From: Sedimenticola selenatireducens DSM 17993
Lineage (GTDB): Bacteria > Pseudomonadota > Gammaproteobacteria > Chromatiales > Chromatiaceae
Reading direction: 5' to 3'
Assembly: GCF_000428045.1 (NCBI RefSeq)
Contig: NZ_ATZE01000004.1
Coordinates: forward strand, 62,001-126,000
DNA: 64,000 nucleotides
Shown in pieces: positions 49,585 to 59,267 of this stretch (the first letter of the stretch is position 1; each line of letters starts with the position of its first letter). The notes under the pieces are model-generated. The model did no database searches and was not told where the DNA came from. It worked only from the letters and a program-made list of their open reading frames with translations. The position numbers were made by a program, and so were the translations under genes.

Positions 49585-50995
49585 TCCGTGGTCGATTGCC
49601 AGTGGCCGTAGCTGTTGCTTTCACGATCTCATAACAGGGCACATACTCACCTGTTACCTTCATGCGTCCCTGACGGGCAAATGAGGTCAATAATTCGTCC
49701 ATGGCATTCATCAGCTCCGGCTCCCCGTTAATCTGAAACGGTCCATGCTCACGAATGGCATTGATCCCTTGTTCCTTTACGTTTCCGGTAACGATCCCAG
49801 AGAGTGCGCGGCGCAGATTGGCCGCCAGTTCCTGCATGGGAAGATCCCGGGAGAGTTGCAGTTTCGCCATGGATTCATGATCCGGCACAAAGGGTTCCTG
49901 AAACTCCTTTTCGATATGTAGTGACCAGTTGTAATGAAAGGAGTCGTCGCGCTGCCGGCGCTCCTTGGTGACGTGCAGCAGGGCGTCGCTGACCAGTTTG
50001 GCAATAAGGGTGTGATTGCCGATTACTTTTCTTACCAGATTCAGCGCCGTGCTTCCCAGTGTCATCTCGATAAAACGAATTACCGCATCAAAATAGCTAC
50101 TGGAAGATTCCGGACCGGTGAGGAAGATAGGCAGTTCAATATCGTGGTTATCCGGATGCGATAGCACGCCGAGGACGAACAGCAACTCCTCCATGGTGCC
50201 GACCCCGCCGGGGAAAACTATCAGCACATGGCCCAGCCGGATAAAGGCCTCCAGACGTTTCTCGATATCGGGCATTACAATCAGTTCGTTGACAATGGCG
50301 TTGGGTGCCTCCGCGGCAATGATGCCAGGCTCGGTGAGTCCGATATGTCTCTCATTGGTGTGTCGTTGCTTGGCGTGGGCGATCGCAGCGCCTTTCATCG
50401 GCCCCTTCATGGCGCCCGCGCCGCAACCGGTGCAGATATCGATTCCCCGCAGGCCGAGGTGGTAGCCGATCTCCTTGGTATAGTCGTATTCCTCAGCCGG
50501 AATGGCATGTCCACCCCAACAGACTACTGTATTGGGTCGTTTGCCGGGGTGGAAAGCACCGGCATGCCGCAGCCGATAAAAGATCTCGTGACTGATCTGC
50601 ATATTGGGCGCGATCTGTTTGTGATTACTGGTGGTGTCATGCAGATAGAGAATGTCGCGCAGTATCGAGAAGAGGTGATAGCGGATACCTTCGATTAACT
50701 GATCATCGACGAATGCGTCCGCCGGCGCGTTGGCTACCTCCAGCACAATACCCTGGTGCCGCTCCCTGACCTGGATATCGAAGTCCGGATACAGGGACAT
50801 CAGCTCTTCGCAGTTGTCGATCTGGGAGCCGGAGCTGAGAACCGCCAGTGCGCATTTGCGGAACAGTCGATGCAGTCCGGTACCGGTGACATCTCTCAGT
50901 TGTTCGATCTCCCGTTGGGAGAGGATGGCCATGCGGGAGGCGGGGCGGATAGTGCTGTTGACTACTTTTTTATGAAATACAGTCTCTTTTAACAT
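49559..50995 (-). CDS. ppnN: Nucleotide 5'-monophosphate nucleosidase PpnN
   Basis: 478 residues of the PpnN (YgdH) family. It cleaves nucleotide monophosphates to base and ribose 5-phosphate and in E. coli is activated by (p)ppGpp. LOG-family motif PGGVGTMEE and the Arg/Glu region are present, between the N- and C-terminal extensions typical of PpnN. AGGATG precedes the ATG. 3' overlap with the MEKHLA gene. Confidence 0.93.
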   Translation of the reverse strand: MLKETVFHKKVVNSTIRPASRMAILSQREIEQLRDVTGTGLHRLFRKCALAVLSSGSQIDNCEELMSLYPDFDIQVRERHQGIVLEVANAPADAFVDDQLIEGIRYHLFSILRDILYLHDTTSNHKQIAPNMQISHEIFYRLRHAGAFHPGKRPNTVVCWGGHAIPAEEYDYTKEIGYHLGLRGIDICTGCGAGAMKGPMKGAAIAHAKQRHTNERHIGLTEPGIIAAEAPNAIVNELIVMPDIEKRLEAFIRLGHVLIVFPGGVGTMEELLFVLGVLSHPDNHDIELPIFLTGPESSSSYFDAVIRFIEMTLGSTALNLVRKVIGNHTLIAKLVSDALLHVTKERRQRDDSFHYNWSLHIEKEFQEPFVPDHESMAKLQLSRDLPMQELAANLRRALSGIVTGNVKEQGINAIREHGPFQINGEPELMNAMDELLTSFARQGRMKVTGEYVPCYEIVKATATATGNRPRIIEPVTTP

Positions 50996-51349
50996 TGGAC
51001 ATCCTGCTGGGCCGGCATTACCCAGCCACCAAAAGTGTTATCTGGTAGATGCCGGGGTGGGGCAATTGTTCAAACGGATCTGTAGTCGATCTCTGTGAAC
51101 TGCCGGAATCCGGCGATCCCTGTTGTTTTTCTGGAATAGTTTAAGCATAGACGATTAGCGCATTATCGTCCGGAAACACCGTCGACGCGCAGAGCGTACA
51201 GGGCCTGGGTTAAGGTTCCATGAATGGACTTTTTCGGATCGTGACGGGGTAGAGTCAATTCAAGTCAGCGCCAAAATTTCAAACAGCCGTATTCTGACCC
51301 GTTTGATCCCGTCCGTGCCAGTGAAGTCATGAGATTCGGACGAGTGTCG
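50996..51349. other. Intergenic region without recognised features
   Basis: 354 bases upstream of ppnN and downstream of the VWA gene, both leftward. It should hold the ppnN promoter, but no clear boxes were seen. A small GCCGG-AAT-CCGGC hairpin near 51102 is the only structure noticed. Confidence 0.4.
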
Positions 51350-52525
51350 CTACTGACTCAGTAGCCTCATGCCGCCTTCAAGACCCTCCAGGGTAAGCGG
51401 GAACATGCGGTTCAACATGATTTCCCGAATCAGCTGGATCGATTCGATATAGGGCCATTGATGCTCCGGCTGCGGATTGATCCAGATGGCATTGGGGTAG
51501 GCCTCAAGCAGCCGTCCCATCCAGGCCATGCCGGTCTCCTGGTTCCAGTGTTCCACCGAGCCGCCGGCATAGGTGATCTCGTAGGGGCTCATGGTGGCAT
51601 CACCCACAAAGATCAACTGGTAATCTGAACCGTAGGTGTGGATGACATCCCAGGTGGAGAGGGGCTCGGTGTGGCGGCTGCGGCTGTCTTTCCAGACCGC
51701 TTCATAGACACAGTTATGGAAATAGAAGTGCTCCAGGTGCTTGAACTCCGAGTGCGCGGCCGAGAACAGCTCCTCGCAGATCTGCACATGGTCATCCATG
51801 GAGCCGCCGACATCCAGAAACAGCAGCACCTTCGCCTTGTTGTGCCGTTCCGGTACCATCTTCAGGTCCAGCAGCCCGCCGTGATGGGCAGTTGAGCGGA
51901 TGGTCGCCTCCAGGTCCAGCTCTTCCGGCGCGCCACTGCGGGCGAACCGGCGTAACCGCTTCAGCGCCACCTTGATATTGCGGGTGCCCAGTTCAACCGA
52001 ATCATCCAGATTGCGAAACTCGCGCTTGTCCCATACCTTGACCGCCCTGCGATGGCGTGAACGATCCTGTCCAATGCGTATCCCTTCCGGGTTATATCCA
52101 TAGGCGCCGAATGGGGAAGTGCCGCCGGTGCCGATCCACTTGCTGCCGCCCTGGTGCCGCTCCTGCTGCTCTTCCAGCCGTTTTTTCAAGGTCTCCATCA
52201 GCTTCTGCCAACCCATGGCATCGAGTTTTTTCTTCTCCTCTTCACTGAGGTGTTTCTCCAGCTGCTTGCGCAGCCAATCCTCGGGAATCTCGGCGGTAAT
52301 ATCGCCGCCGGCATCGACGATCCCCTTGAAATAACTGCCGAAGGCCTGATCAAAGCGGTCGAACAGCCGTTCATCCTTTATCAGGCAGGTGCGGGAGAGA
52401 TAGTAAAAATCATCCACGCTGGAGAAGATGACCTGCGCCTGCATGGCTGCCAACAGATCCAGAAACTCCCGGATGGTGATCGGCAGTCCGGACTCTTTCA
52501 GATGATAGAAGAACTCAACCAGCAT
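51350..52525 (-). CDS. CoxE-like VWA domain protein
   Basis: 391 residues with a C-terminal von Willebrand A domain whose MIDAS motif reads DVGGS (LFLDVGGSMDDHVQ). It follows a MoxR-type AAA ATPase with only five bases between, the usual pairing. Such pairs work as chaperones that insert metals or remodel enzyme complexes (as CbbQ/CbbO for Rubisco, NorQ/NorD for nitric oxide reductase). The client is not evident; no target enzyme is adjacent. Confidence 0.9.
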   Translation of the reverse strand: MLVEFFYHLKESGLPITIREFLDLLAAMQAQVIFSSVDDFYYLSRTCLIKDERLFDRFDQAFGSYFKGIVDAGGDITAEIPEDWLRKQLEKHLSEEEKKKLDAMGWQKLMETLKKRLEEQQERHQGGSKWIGTGGTSPFGAYGYNPEGIRIGQDRSRHRRAVKVWDKREFRNLDDSVELGTRNIKVALKRLRRFARSGAPEELDLEATIRSTAHHGGLLDLKMVPERHNKAKVLLFLDVGGSMDDHVQICEELFSAAHSEFKHLEHFYFHNCVYEAVWKDSRSRHTEPLSTWDVIHTYGSDYQLIFVGDATMSPYEITYAGGSVEHWNQETGMAWMGRLLEAYPNAIWINPQPEHQWPYIESIQLIREIMLNRMFPLTLEGLEGGMRLLSQ

Positions 52526-52530
52526 GACGG

Positions 52531-53376
52531 TCAGGAGCGGCTGCGACGATGCATGAAGGCGAGACGCTCAAACAGATGGATGTCCTGCTCGTTTTTCAAC
52601 AGGGCTCCGTGCAGGGGTGGGATCGCCTGGCGCTGGTCGCCGCTGTGAAGTGCCTCCGGGGGGATATCCTCCGCCATCAGCAGTTTGAGCCAGTCCAACA
52701 GTTCCGATGTGGACGGTTTCTTTTTCAGGCCGGGAACTTCGCGCAACTCGAAAAACACCTCCAGCGCCTGTTTCAGCAGCTGTTTTTTCAGGTCAGGGTA
52801 GTGTACCGCGACGATTTGCTCCATGGTTTCCTTGTCAGGGAAACGGATGTAATGGAAGAAGCAGCGGCGCAGAAAGGCGTCAGGCAGCTCCTTCTCATTG
52901 TTGCTGGTGATGATGATCAGCGGCCGGTGTTTCGCCTTGATCAACTGCTGGGTTTCATAGACATAAAACTCCATACGGTCGAGCTCGCGCAACAGATCGT
53001 TGGGGAATTCAATATCTGCCTTGTCCACTTCATCAATCAGAACCACGGAATGTTCATCATGGGCAAAGGCGTCCCACAACCGGCCTCTGACGATGTAATT
53101 GCCGATGTCGTGCACCCGGTCATCGCCCAGTTGTGAATCCCGCAGGCGGGAGACTGCGTCATATTCGTACAGCCCGTGCTGGGCCTTGGTAGTGGATTTG
53201 ATATGCCACTGAAACAGCGGTTGGTTGAGTGACTTGGCCACCTCTTCGGCCAGCATGGTCTTGCCGGTTCCCGGCTCGCCCTTGATCAGCAGTGGGCGCT
53301 CCAGTTGAATCGCGGCATTGACGGCGAGCATCAGGTCATCTGTCGCCACATAGGTATCTGTTCCGTTAAATCGCAT
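52531..53376 (-). CDS. MoxR-family AAA+ ATPase
   Basis: 281 residues from ATG 53376. Walker A GEPGTGKT at 33-40 and Walker B VVLIDEVDKAD; NNEKELPDAFLRRCFFHY carries the sensor and arginine-finger region. Operon partner of the VWA protein downstream. The frame is open to 53424, but the MRFNGTDTYVATDDL start matches the family. Confidence 0.92.
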   Translation of the reverse strand: MRFNGTDTYVATDDLMLAVNAAIQLERPLLIKGEPGTGKTMLAEEVAKSLNQPLFQWHIKSTTKAQHGLYEYDAVSRLRDSQLGDDRVHDIGNYIVRGRLWDAFAHDEHSVVLIDEVDKADIEFPNDLLRELDRMEFYVYETQQLIKAKHRPLIIITSNNEKELPDAFLRRCFFHYIRFPDKETMEQIVAVHYPDLKKQLLKQALEVFFELREVPGLKKKPSTSELLDWLKLLMAEDIPPEALHSGDQRQAIPPLHGALLKNEQDIHLFERLAFMHRRSRS

Positions 53377-53639
53377 AGCTGTTTCCGAGTGTATTGGTAT
53401 GGTATCCGGCCTATTCTCCAACAATATCGTTTCAATTGAAATAAATCTGATCGGTGCATAGATAAAAAGGGTGTTCGACTTGACGTTCTATTTACGTTCT
53501 CTGTATGATGTCTCTGGCTTCGCGAAATCCCTTATCGGTGCAAGTTCGATCAGGGTTCACCGAGGTCGACAGTAATCCATCTCGTCACTCTTTCGGGTTG
53601 GTGAGGTTAAATACAGCTTCAGTGCAGGGTGGGAAGACT

Positions 53640-53921
53640 ATGGCCGTTATTGCAATGTGGAAATGTGACCGGGACAACAGCATGTTTGAAAACAGAAAAG
53701 AGGCCGATGCCCATGATCGAATGCTCGAACTGGGTGAACACTTTTCACGCCTGCTGGAGCAGGTGATTCCCGAAGTTGATGAGCATTCTGCCGAGGAATT
53801 CGGGCTGGTGCTGGCGAGGAACAAGGAGTTGATCATCCAGGCCTGTAAGGGCAGGCCGGAGGTGATGTCGGATATAGAGTTACAGGATAAAAAAGTTACC
53901 CAGCTGACTGCATCCCGTTGA
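53640..53921 (+). CDS. yebG: YebG family protein
   Basis: 93 residues of the YebG family, a small SOS-induced protein of unknown role in E. coli. MAVIAMWKCDRDNSMFENRKEADAHDRMLEL matches the family N-terminus. The ATG at 53640 is preferred over 53505 for that reason. No LexA box (CTGT-N8-ACAG) was found in the 140 bases upstream, so SOS control is not supported here. Confidence 0.85.
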   Translation: MAVIAMWKCDRDNSMFENRKEADAHDRMLELGEHFSRLLEQVIPEVDEHSAEEFGLVLARNKELIIQACKGRPEVMSDIELQDKKVTQLTASR

Positions 53922-54225
53922 CGGTTTTGGAAGCCGGTAGCACCGCGACACTCCCCCATACCCACACGCTACCGGCTTCTACCTTTCTGTAATTCTGAGC
54001 GATTTTGCGGAGATTATTCGCAGTTCCAGCAAGACTGCTGTTTAGCTTGCCTTTTTTGTGGTGCGTTCTGTCATGGTGGGGATGATGGCTTTTAGCTGAT
54101 CACCTGCCAGGCACCGCCAGTGTCTTTATAAGAGCGCATTGCCCGAGTCACCGATCAAGGCATGTTGCCCTAAATTCCCACATCGCGTATAAGCGGTAGC
54201 AGTTTAACCAAGACCTGTTGTCATC
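53922..54225. other. Intergenic region with a 12-bp inverted repeat
   Basis: 304 bases. GAAGCCGGTAGC (53930-53941) and GCTACCGGCTTC (53968-53979) form a perfect stem with a 26-base loop just after yebG, probably ending its transcription. The rest holds nothing recognised. Confidence 0.55.
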
Positions 54226-55509
54226 ATGAATATCGTCTTTTTTCTGTTGGTGCTTATCGCCTTTTTGACGGCGGCCTGGCGGCAGTTCAGCCTGCCTGCG
54301 GCTGACGTCAGCCCGATGGATGCGCTCTCCAAGGCGATGATTGACTCGGCCACCGGGGCGGCGGAACTGGCCTTGGGCCTGGTGGGTGTCATGGCACTGT
54401 TTCTCGGCCTGATGAAAATTGCCGAGCAGGGTGGATTGCTGAAGATACTTGCCCGCCTGATTCGGCCATTGATGATCAGGCTGTTTCCCGATGTGCCGGC
54501 GGAACATCCCGCCATGGGGGCAATGATTCTGAATATGTCAGCCAATATGTTGGGGTTGGGCAATGCCGCCACGCCATTTGGGATCAAGGCGATGCAGGAG
54601 CTCAATCGCCTCAACCCCCACAAGGGGAGTGCGACCGATTCAATGGTTCTGTTTCTTGCCATCAATACCTCCAGTATCACTCTGCTGCCCACGGGCGTGA
54701 TCGCCTTGCGGGCATCCGCCGGCTCGGCCGACCCGGCCGGTATTCTGCCGACCACCCTGTTCGCCACACTCTGCTCAACCCTGGCCGCGATTCTGGCGGT
54801 CAAAGGCTATCGCCGATTTTTCCCGGTAGCACAGGGAACCCCGGACAGGGATGAAGCTGATCAGACAATCGAGTCGTCAGACATCCCGCTGGCAACGGAA
54901 GAGGGTGTCGGTTACCCGGCCTGGGTATCTCTGACCGCACTGATCGGTTTTCTGCTGCTGATACCGTTGACGGTACTCTATGGCCAGGTCATCTCTCCGT
55001 GGATTCTGCCGGGTCTGATGCTCGGTTTCCTGCTGTTTGGTGTGATCCGCAAGGTGCCGATCTATGAAAGTTTTGTCGAGGGAGCCAAGGATGGATTCCA
55101 GGTCGCCCTAAAAATTATTCCCTATCTGGTGGCCATTTTGGTGGCGGTTGGTATGTTCCGGGCCAGCGGTGCCATGGAATGGCTGGTGGGCCAGATCGGC
55201 CAGATAACCACCTTGGTCGGACTGCCCGCAGAGGCTTTGCCGATGGCACTGCTGCGGCCCCTGTCAGGGTCGGGTGCCTACGGGGTTATGGCCTCGATCA
55301 TTAACGATCCCGCCATCGGTCCGGACAGCTATATCGGTTACCTGGTCTCCACCCTGCAAGGATCGACCGAGACCACCTTCTATGTGCTCGCGGTCTACTT
55401 TGGCGCAGTCCAGGTCAGGCGTATCCGCCACGCGCTGGCCGCCGGTCTGACCGCCGATATTGTGGGCGTGATAGCGGCGGTGGTCGCCGTTTCATTTCTC
55501 TACGGATAG
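54226..55509 (+). CDS. Nucleoside-recognition (gate) domain membrane protein
   Basis: 427 residues with many hydrophobic segments and two Gate/nucleoside-recognition domains, equal to fused SpmA and SpmB (NMSANMLGLGNAATPFGIKAMQELN in the first half; LRPLSGSGAYGVM and STLQGSTETTFYVLAVYFG in the second). Homologues are called spore maturation proteins, but occur in non-sporulating bacteria; the transported molecule is unknown. arfB follows nine bases after the stop. Confidence 0.88.
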   Translation: MNIVFFLLVLIAFLTAAWRQFSLPAADVSPMDALSKAMIDSATGAAELALGLVGVMALFLGLMKIAEQGGLLKILARLIRPLMIRLFPDVPAEHPAMGAMILNMSANMLGLGNAATPFGIKAMQELNRLNPHKGSATDSMVLFLAINTSSITLLPTGVIALRASAGSADPAGILPTTLFATLCSTLAAILAVKGYRRFFPVAQGTPDRDEADQTIESSDIPLATEEGVGYPAWVSLTALIGFLLLIPLTVLYGQVISPWILPGLMLGFLLFGVIRKVPIYESFVEGAKDGFQVALKIIPYLVAILVAVGMFRASGAMEWLVGQIGQITTLVGLPAEALPMALLRPLSGSGAYGVMASIINDPAIGPDSYIGYLVSTLQGSTETTFYVLAVYFGAVQVRRIRHALAAGLTADIVGVIAAVVAVSFLYG

Positions 55510-55518
55510 AATGTCGGC

Positions 55519-55932
55519 ATGCTGTATATCTCCAACAGTGTGACCATTCCCGAGAGCGAAATCGAGTTCTCTGCCATACGTGCCCAGGGCGCGGGTGGCC
55601 AGAATGTCAACAAGGTCTCGACTGCTGTCCATCTGCGCTTTGATATCAAGGCCTCCTCCCTGCCTGCCTTTTACAAAGAGCGGTTGTTGCATTTCAACGA
55701 TCAGCGCATCTCCAAAGAGGGGGTCGTGATTATCAAGGCGCAAAGCCATCGCAGCCAGGAGAAGAACCGTGAAGAGGCATTGGCGCGTCTGAAGGAGCTG
55801 ATCATCTCGGCGACAAAGATTCAGAAACCACGCAAACCGACACGGCCGACTCGAAGTTCACAGAAAAAGCGTCTGGAAAGTAAAGGGAAGCGGGGCAGGA
55901 TCAAGGCGCTTCGAGGTCGGGTGGATGATTAG
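55519..55932 (+). CDS. arfB: Alternative ribosome-rescue hydrolase ArfB
   Basis: Frees ribosomes stalled without a stop codon by hydrolysing peptidyl-tRNA. 137 residues: catalytic GGQ at 26-28 ([15 protein letters not shown]) and a basic C-terminal tail ([25 protein letters not shown], broken here as [16 protein letters not shown] then LESKGKRGR) that threads the mRNA channel. Nine bases after the membrane protein. Confidence 0.95.
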   Translation: MLYISNSVTIPESEIEFSAIRAQGAGGQNVNKVSTAVHLRFDIKASSLPAFYKERLLHFNDQRISKEGVVIIKAQSHRSQEKNREEALARLKELIISATKIQKPRKPTRPTRSSQKKRLESKGKRGRIKALRGRVDD

Positions 55933-56062
55933 GCGGGCTGGGGATCATATACTGATCAACCTTTGATATAGCGCAACATCAGGTGATTGGCGCCTATGTT
56001 AATGGTTTGATTCGGAGCATTATGCAGTCTTGGTCTGGTGAGAATTCTCAGGGGATGCCCAA

Positions 56063-56941
56063 ATGAGCAATAAAAAGCGTGCAAAAAACCGCGTTGGAAA
56101 CGGTAAAGATAAGACCCCCTATGTCGAAGAGTCACTGGATGAAGTAGCCGATGCACCCATAAAGAAAATCAAGAATTCAGTATATGAAAAGGAGCTGTTC
56201 CGGCTACAGCTTGAGTTGGTTAAACTCCAGGCCTGGATAGCCAAAGAGAAGCTCAAGGTGGTGGTTATTTTTGAAGGCCGGGATGCGGCCGGAAAAGGCG
56301 GGGTGATCAAGCGGATTACCCAGCATCTCAACCCCCGCATCTGCAGAGTGGTGGCGCTGCCCGCGCCAACGGAAAGAGAAGCCACTCAATGGTATTTTCA
56401 GCGCTATGTCGGCCACCTGCCGGCCGGGGGAGAGATAGTGCTGTTTGATCGTAGTTGGTACAACCGAGCGGGTGTTGAGCGGGTGATGGGGTTCTGTGAC
56501 AACGAGGAGTACAGTGAATTTCTCCGTTCCTGTCCCGAGTTTGAGCGTATGTTGGTGCGCTCGGGGATTATCCTGCTGAAATATTGGTTTTCAGTGTCGG
56601 ATGAAGAGCAGGAGCGCCGTTTCCAGAGTCGTCTTGAGGAACCTCACAAGCGCTGGAAGCTGAGCCCGATGGATCTGGAGTCACGCGCCCGCTGGGTCGA
56701 ATATTCCCGGGCCAAGGATATGATGTTTGCCCATACCGATATCAAACAGGCGCCCTGGTATGTGGTTAAGTCGGATGTCAAAAAACATGCCCGGCTCAAC
56801 TGTATTGCTCATTTGTTGAGCAAGATACCCTACGAAGATCTGACGCCGAAGGAGATCGTTTTACCGAAGCGAAAGGATAGTCTGGGCTACGTGCGCCCAC
56901 CGATGTCTGATCAGACATTTGTTCCTGAAATTTATCCCTGA
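56063..56941 (+). CDS. ppk2: Polyphosphate kinase 2
   Basis: 292 residues. Transfers phosphate between polyphosphate and nucleotides. Walker A GRDAAGKGG from 72, lid and Walker B region LFDRSWYNRAGVERVMGF with D129. Single-domain form; class I or III cannot be told apart by eye. The N-terminal 40 residues are basic and unaligned. Confidence 0.93.
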   Translation: MSNKKRAKNRVGNGKDKTPYVEESLDEVADAPIKKIKNSVYEKELFRLQLELVKLQAWIAKEKLKVVVIFEGRDAAGKGGVIKRITQHLNPRICRVVALPAPTEREATQWYFQRYVGHLPAGGEIVLFDRSWYNRAGVERVMGFCDNEEYSEFLRSCPEFERMLVRSGIILLKYWFSVSDEEQERRFQSRLEEPHKRWKLSPMDLESRARWVEYSRAKDMMFAHTDIKQAPWYVVKSDVKKHARLNCIAHLLSKIPYEDLTPKEIVLPKRKDSLGYVRPPMSDQTFVPEIYP

Positions 56942-57072
56942 GACAATCACATCAATACCGAGATGCGGAGACTCCCCGTGGGTTTATGGATTGTGAGTCA
57001 TTGTGGCACAGGTCGCACCGTGACACGCCGCGAATCCCGCACCAATGCAGCAAATATCATGGCAGATGTGCC

Positions 57073-57975
57073 CTATGGGCGGTTTTGTTTAAGAGGTCTG
57101 ACCGGGTTGCGGATCACCAGATAGACTCCATAAGTCGTAAGACCGATACCCGCGATGCCCCAGACCGTAAGCCGTTCATCGAACAGTACCCAGGCGAGCA
57201 GGGCCGTCACCGGAGGTGTCAGATAGAAATAGGCGGCAACCTTGGTCGCCTCACCCTCTCTGATCATCAGCATCAGCAACAGGATGGCACTGAGCGAAAG
57301 TCCGAAAACCAGCCATAGCAGCGCGGCGATAAACTGGGGCTGCCAGTCTATTTCACGGGTTTCGAACAGCAGTGCAAGCAGGCTCATGACGAGCGCATTG
57401 GCCAGATACTGATAAAAGGTGCCGGTCAAAAGGTCAATCTTGGCGCAGAAACGTTTTTGCAGCAGGGTGCCGACGGTGATGCCGAACAGCGCCGTTAGGG
57501 CGAACAGCAGGGAGACCGTATTGAACTGTAGTGCCAAGGCGTTGGTTTTTCCCAGCAGCAAAACCGCAGCAACTCCAAATATACCCAGCATCAGACCGGT
57601 CATTTGTTTTCGGCTGATTTGATTACCCATCCAGAGCCAGGCGATCAAGGCGGTCAGAATTGGTTGCAGCCCCACTAGCAGGGAAGTCAAGCCGGCGGCC
57701 ATACCGGCGTTGATGGCGGCAAAGACACCGCCGAGATAGGCTGCGTGGACCAGGGAGCCCACCAGCATGGAGTGCAGAGCTCCTTGCCACGAAGGCCATT
57801 TCGGGCGGTATACACGGATCAATATGAGGAATACCCCAAGGGTAATGTACATACGGATTGCGAGCACCGTGAACGGTTCCGCATAGGGCAGTGCGAATTT
57901 CGCCCCGATAAATCCGGTTGCCCATAACAAGACAAACAGTATAGGTATCCATCTCAGTAGTCGGGGTGAGGGCAT
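57073..57975 (-). CDS. DMT superfamily (EamA) transporter
   Basis: 300 residues with about ten transmembrane segments in two EamA repeats, of the drug/metabolite exporter family. Substrate unknown; nothing in the context helps. A second, only distantly similar EamA protein is at 61615. Confidence 0.9.
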   Translation of the reverse strand: MPSPRLLRWIPILFVLLWATGFIGAKFALPYAEPFTVLAIRMYITLGVFLILIRVYRPKWPSWQGALHSMLVGSLVHAAYLGGVFAAINAGMAAGLTSLLVGLQPILTALIAWLWMGNQISRKQMTGLMLGIFGVAAVLLLGKTNALALQFNTVSLLFALTALFGITVGTLLQKRFCAKIDLLTGTFYQYLANALVMSLLALLFETREIDWQPQFIAALLWLVFGLSLSAILLLMLMIREGEATKVAAYFYLTPPVTALLAWVLFDERLTVWGIAGIGLTTYGVYLVIRNPVRPLKQNRP

Positions 57976-58466
57976 AGCCGGGTCTCATGGCAGCAAAACT
58001 TGAATATAAAGGGCTGGCTCTGCTGGTTACAGGGGCAGATCCGGTTGAAAATCAAGGTGCAGATTGACAGGAATTTAGAATATTTGCATACCGGGTGTGT
58101 TGTACCTATTCTGATTACTCGTCAATTTCCCCGAGACAGAATACACCACAATATGCCTTTACCGGCATGTTATGTTGGATGATGCCGGCGGACGGCAGTT
58201 GTCACCGGCTGAACAGTATGACCATTATTGCGAATGACCTGTTGGGTGATTTTAGTCAGGGAAGAGGCCGGCCACGAACGGCCAGCTCCTGGCGCAAGGC
58301 TGTCAGGGAGAGGCTACTGCTCTGTTCGTCCCTGTCGAAACGCTGTATTCCGGTAGTGCATGAGTATTGATAAAAATATACCTAAATATTCAAAAATATA
58401 GGTTATACAATTAAAGTTATTTGTAATTATAGTTAATACGACTTCCGAATAAAAAGGGTTTAGCCG
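57976..58466. other. Intergenic region, strongly AT-rich towards the right
   Basis: 491 bases between divergent genes. 58360-58450 is markedly AT-rich (short A/T runs, TATAGGTTATACAATTAAAG), probably the promoter region of the kinase-like gene. No gene or repeat was recognised. Confidence 0.5.
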
Positions 58467-59141
58467 ATGGCAAAAGAAGATGCGCGTATTCCTGCTGAAA
58501 TCGGCTGTCTTGATACGGAGAATCTCCGAGTCACTCTGATTTCGACAGTTGGTGCGCACTGTGATGTGTGGCAAACGGCGGGTTACCACTTTGAGCGGGA
58601 AAAGAATCGCGCCTTCGATATGGTGATAAAACGCCATACCCTGAGCTGCAATTCCCTTGATGTAAAGATTTACCGGCGTGATTACGGGATGTTGAAAAAA
58701 CGGCTGCACGATATTATTCCGGAAGCCATTTTTGTGCGTACCCGCATCGATGGCGAGGAGAATATGCTGGTCCTTGCCCAGGCGTTTACCCCCTGGTTCA
58801 ATCTGGCCAACCCGGCGATTGCTGAGGATGCAATCCCGTTGATGGCGAAACTGCACAAGGCCAGGCTTCAACTCGGCCTGTTTATCCAGACCGCCAAAGA
58901 GATTCGTACCAATCAACAAAAGGTTATCGATCTATATGGACTGGATAATCTGGTACTGGACAGAAATAAGGAAGTCCGTTACCTGGACAGCTTTGAAGTG
59001 TTTTTTCACGAAGACCTGCTCTACATGATCGATGATCCCTGCGAGGATTTGCGTGAAAAAATAGATGTTTCAGTCAAGCGCCTCGCCTATCTGGAGTTCC
59101 TGCTGGCGAGTGCCAATGAGCTGGCGGCCACTCTTTCCTGA
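58467..59141 (+). CDS. Kinase-like protein of unknown function
   Basis: 224 residues, no signal peptide or membrane segment. No family was recognised with confidence. DMVIKRH at about 51-57 resembles the VAIK lysine strand of kinase-like folds, and DLYGLDNLVLDRN...RYLDSFE resembles the catalytic D-x-x-x-x-N / DFG-like end of APH-type kinases, though several key positions are altered. It may be a degenerate kinase-like protein such as the YrbL/LPS kinase type. AAGGG precedes the ATG. Faces the DUF3334 gene across interleaved inverted repeats. Confidence 0.65.
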   Translation: MAKEDARIPAEIGCLDTENLRVTLISTVGAHCDVWQTAGYHFEREKNRAFDMVIKRHTLSCNSLDVKIYRRDYGMLKKRLHDIIPEAIFVRTRIDGEENMLVLAQAFTPWFNLANPAIAEDAIPLMAKLHKARLQLGLFIQTAKEIRTNQQKVIDLYGLDNLVLDRNKEVRYLDSFEVFFHEDLLYMIDDPCEDLREKIDVSVKRLAYLEFLLASANELAATLS

Positions 59142-59170
59142 CCAGATCCCCGGCTTTAACCAAAGGGGGC

Positions 59171-59241
59171 GGAGTCAAGCCGGCGCAAAACAGCGGGGAA
59201 AAATCACTGGGCCAAGCGGCTCGACTCCAGCCCCGCTGTTT
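59171..59241. other. Interleaved inverted repeats between convergent genes
   Basis: Arm A GGAGTCAAGCCG (59171-59182), arm B AAACAGCGGGG (59188-59198), A' CGGCTCGACTCC (59217-59228, 11 of 12 pairing with A) and B' CCCCGCTGTTT (59231-59241, perfect with B). Order A-B-A'-B' allows a pseudoknot or two mutually exclusive hairpins. Likely part of the transcription end of one or both flanking genes. Confidence 0.6.
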
Positions 59242-59267
59242 CGGGATAGCGCGTCCAGCAAAATGTA

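Noticed and set aside
53505-53639. N-terminal extension of yebG, and a LexA box upstream
   Set aside because: The extension does not resemble YebG. No CTGT-N8-ACAG site was found in this stretch.
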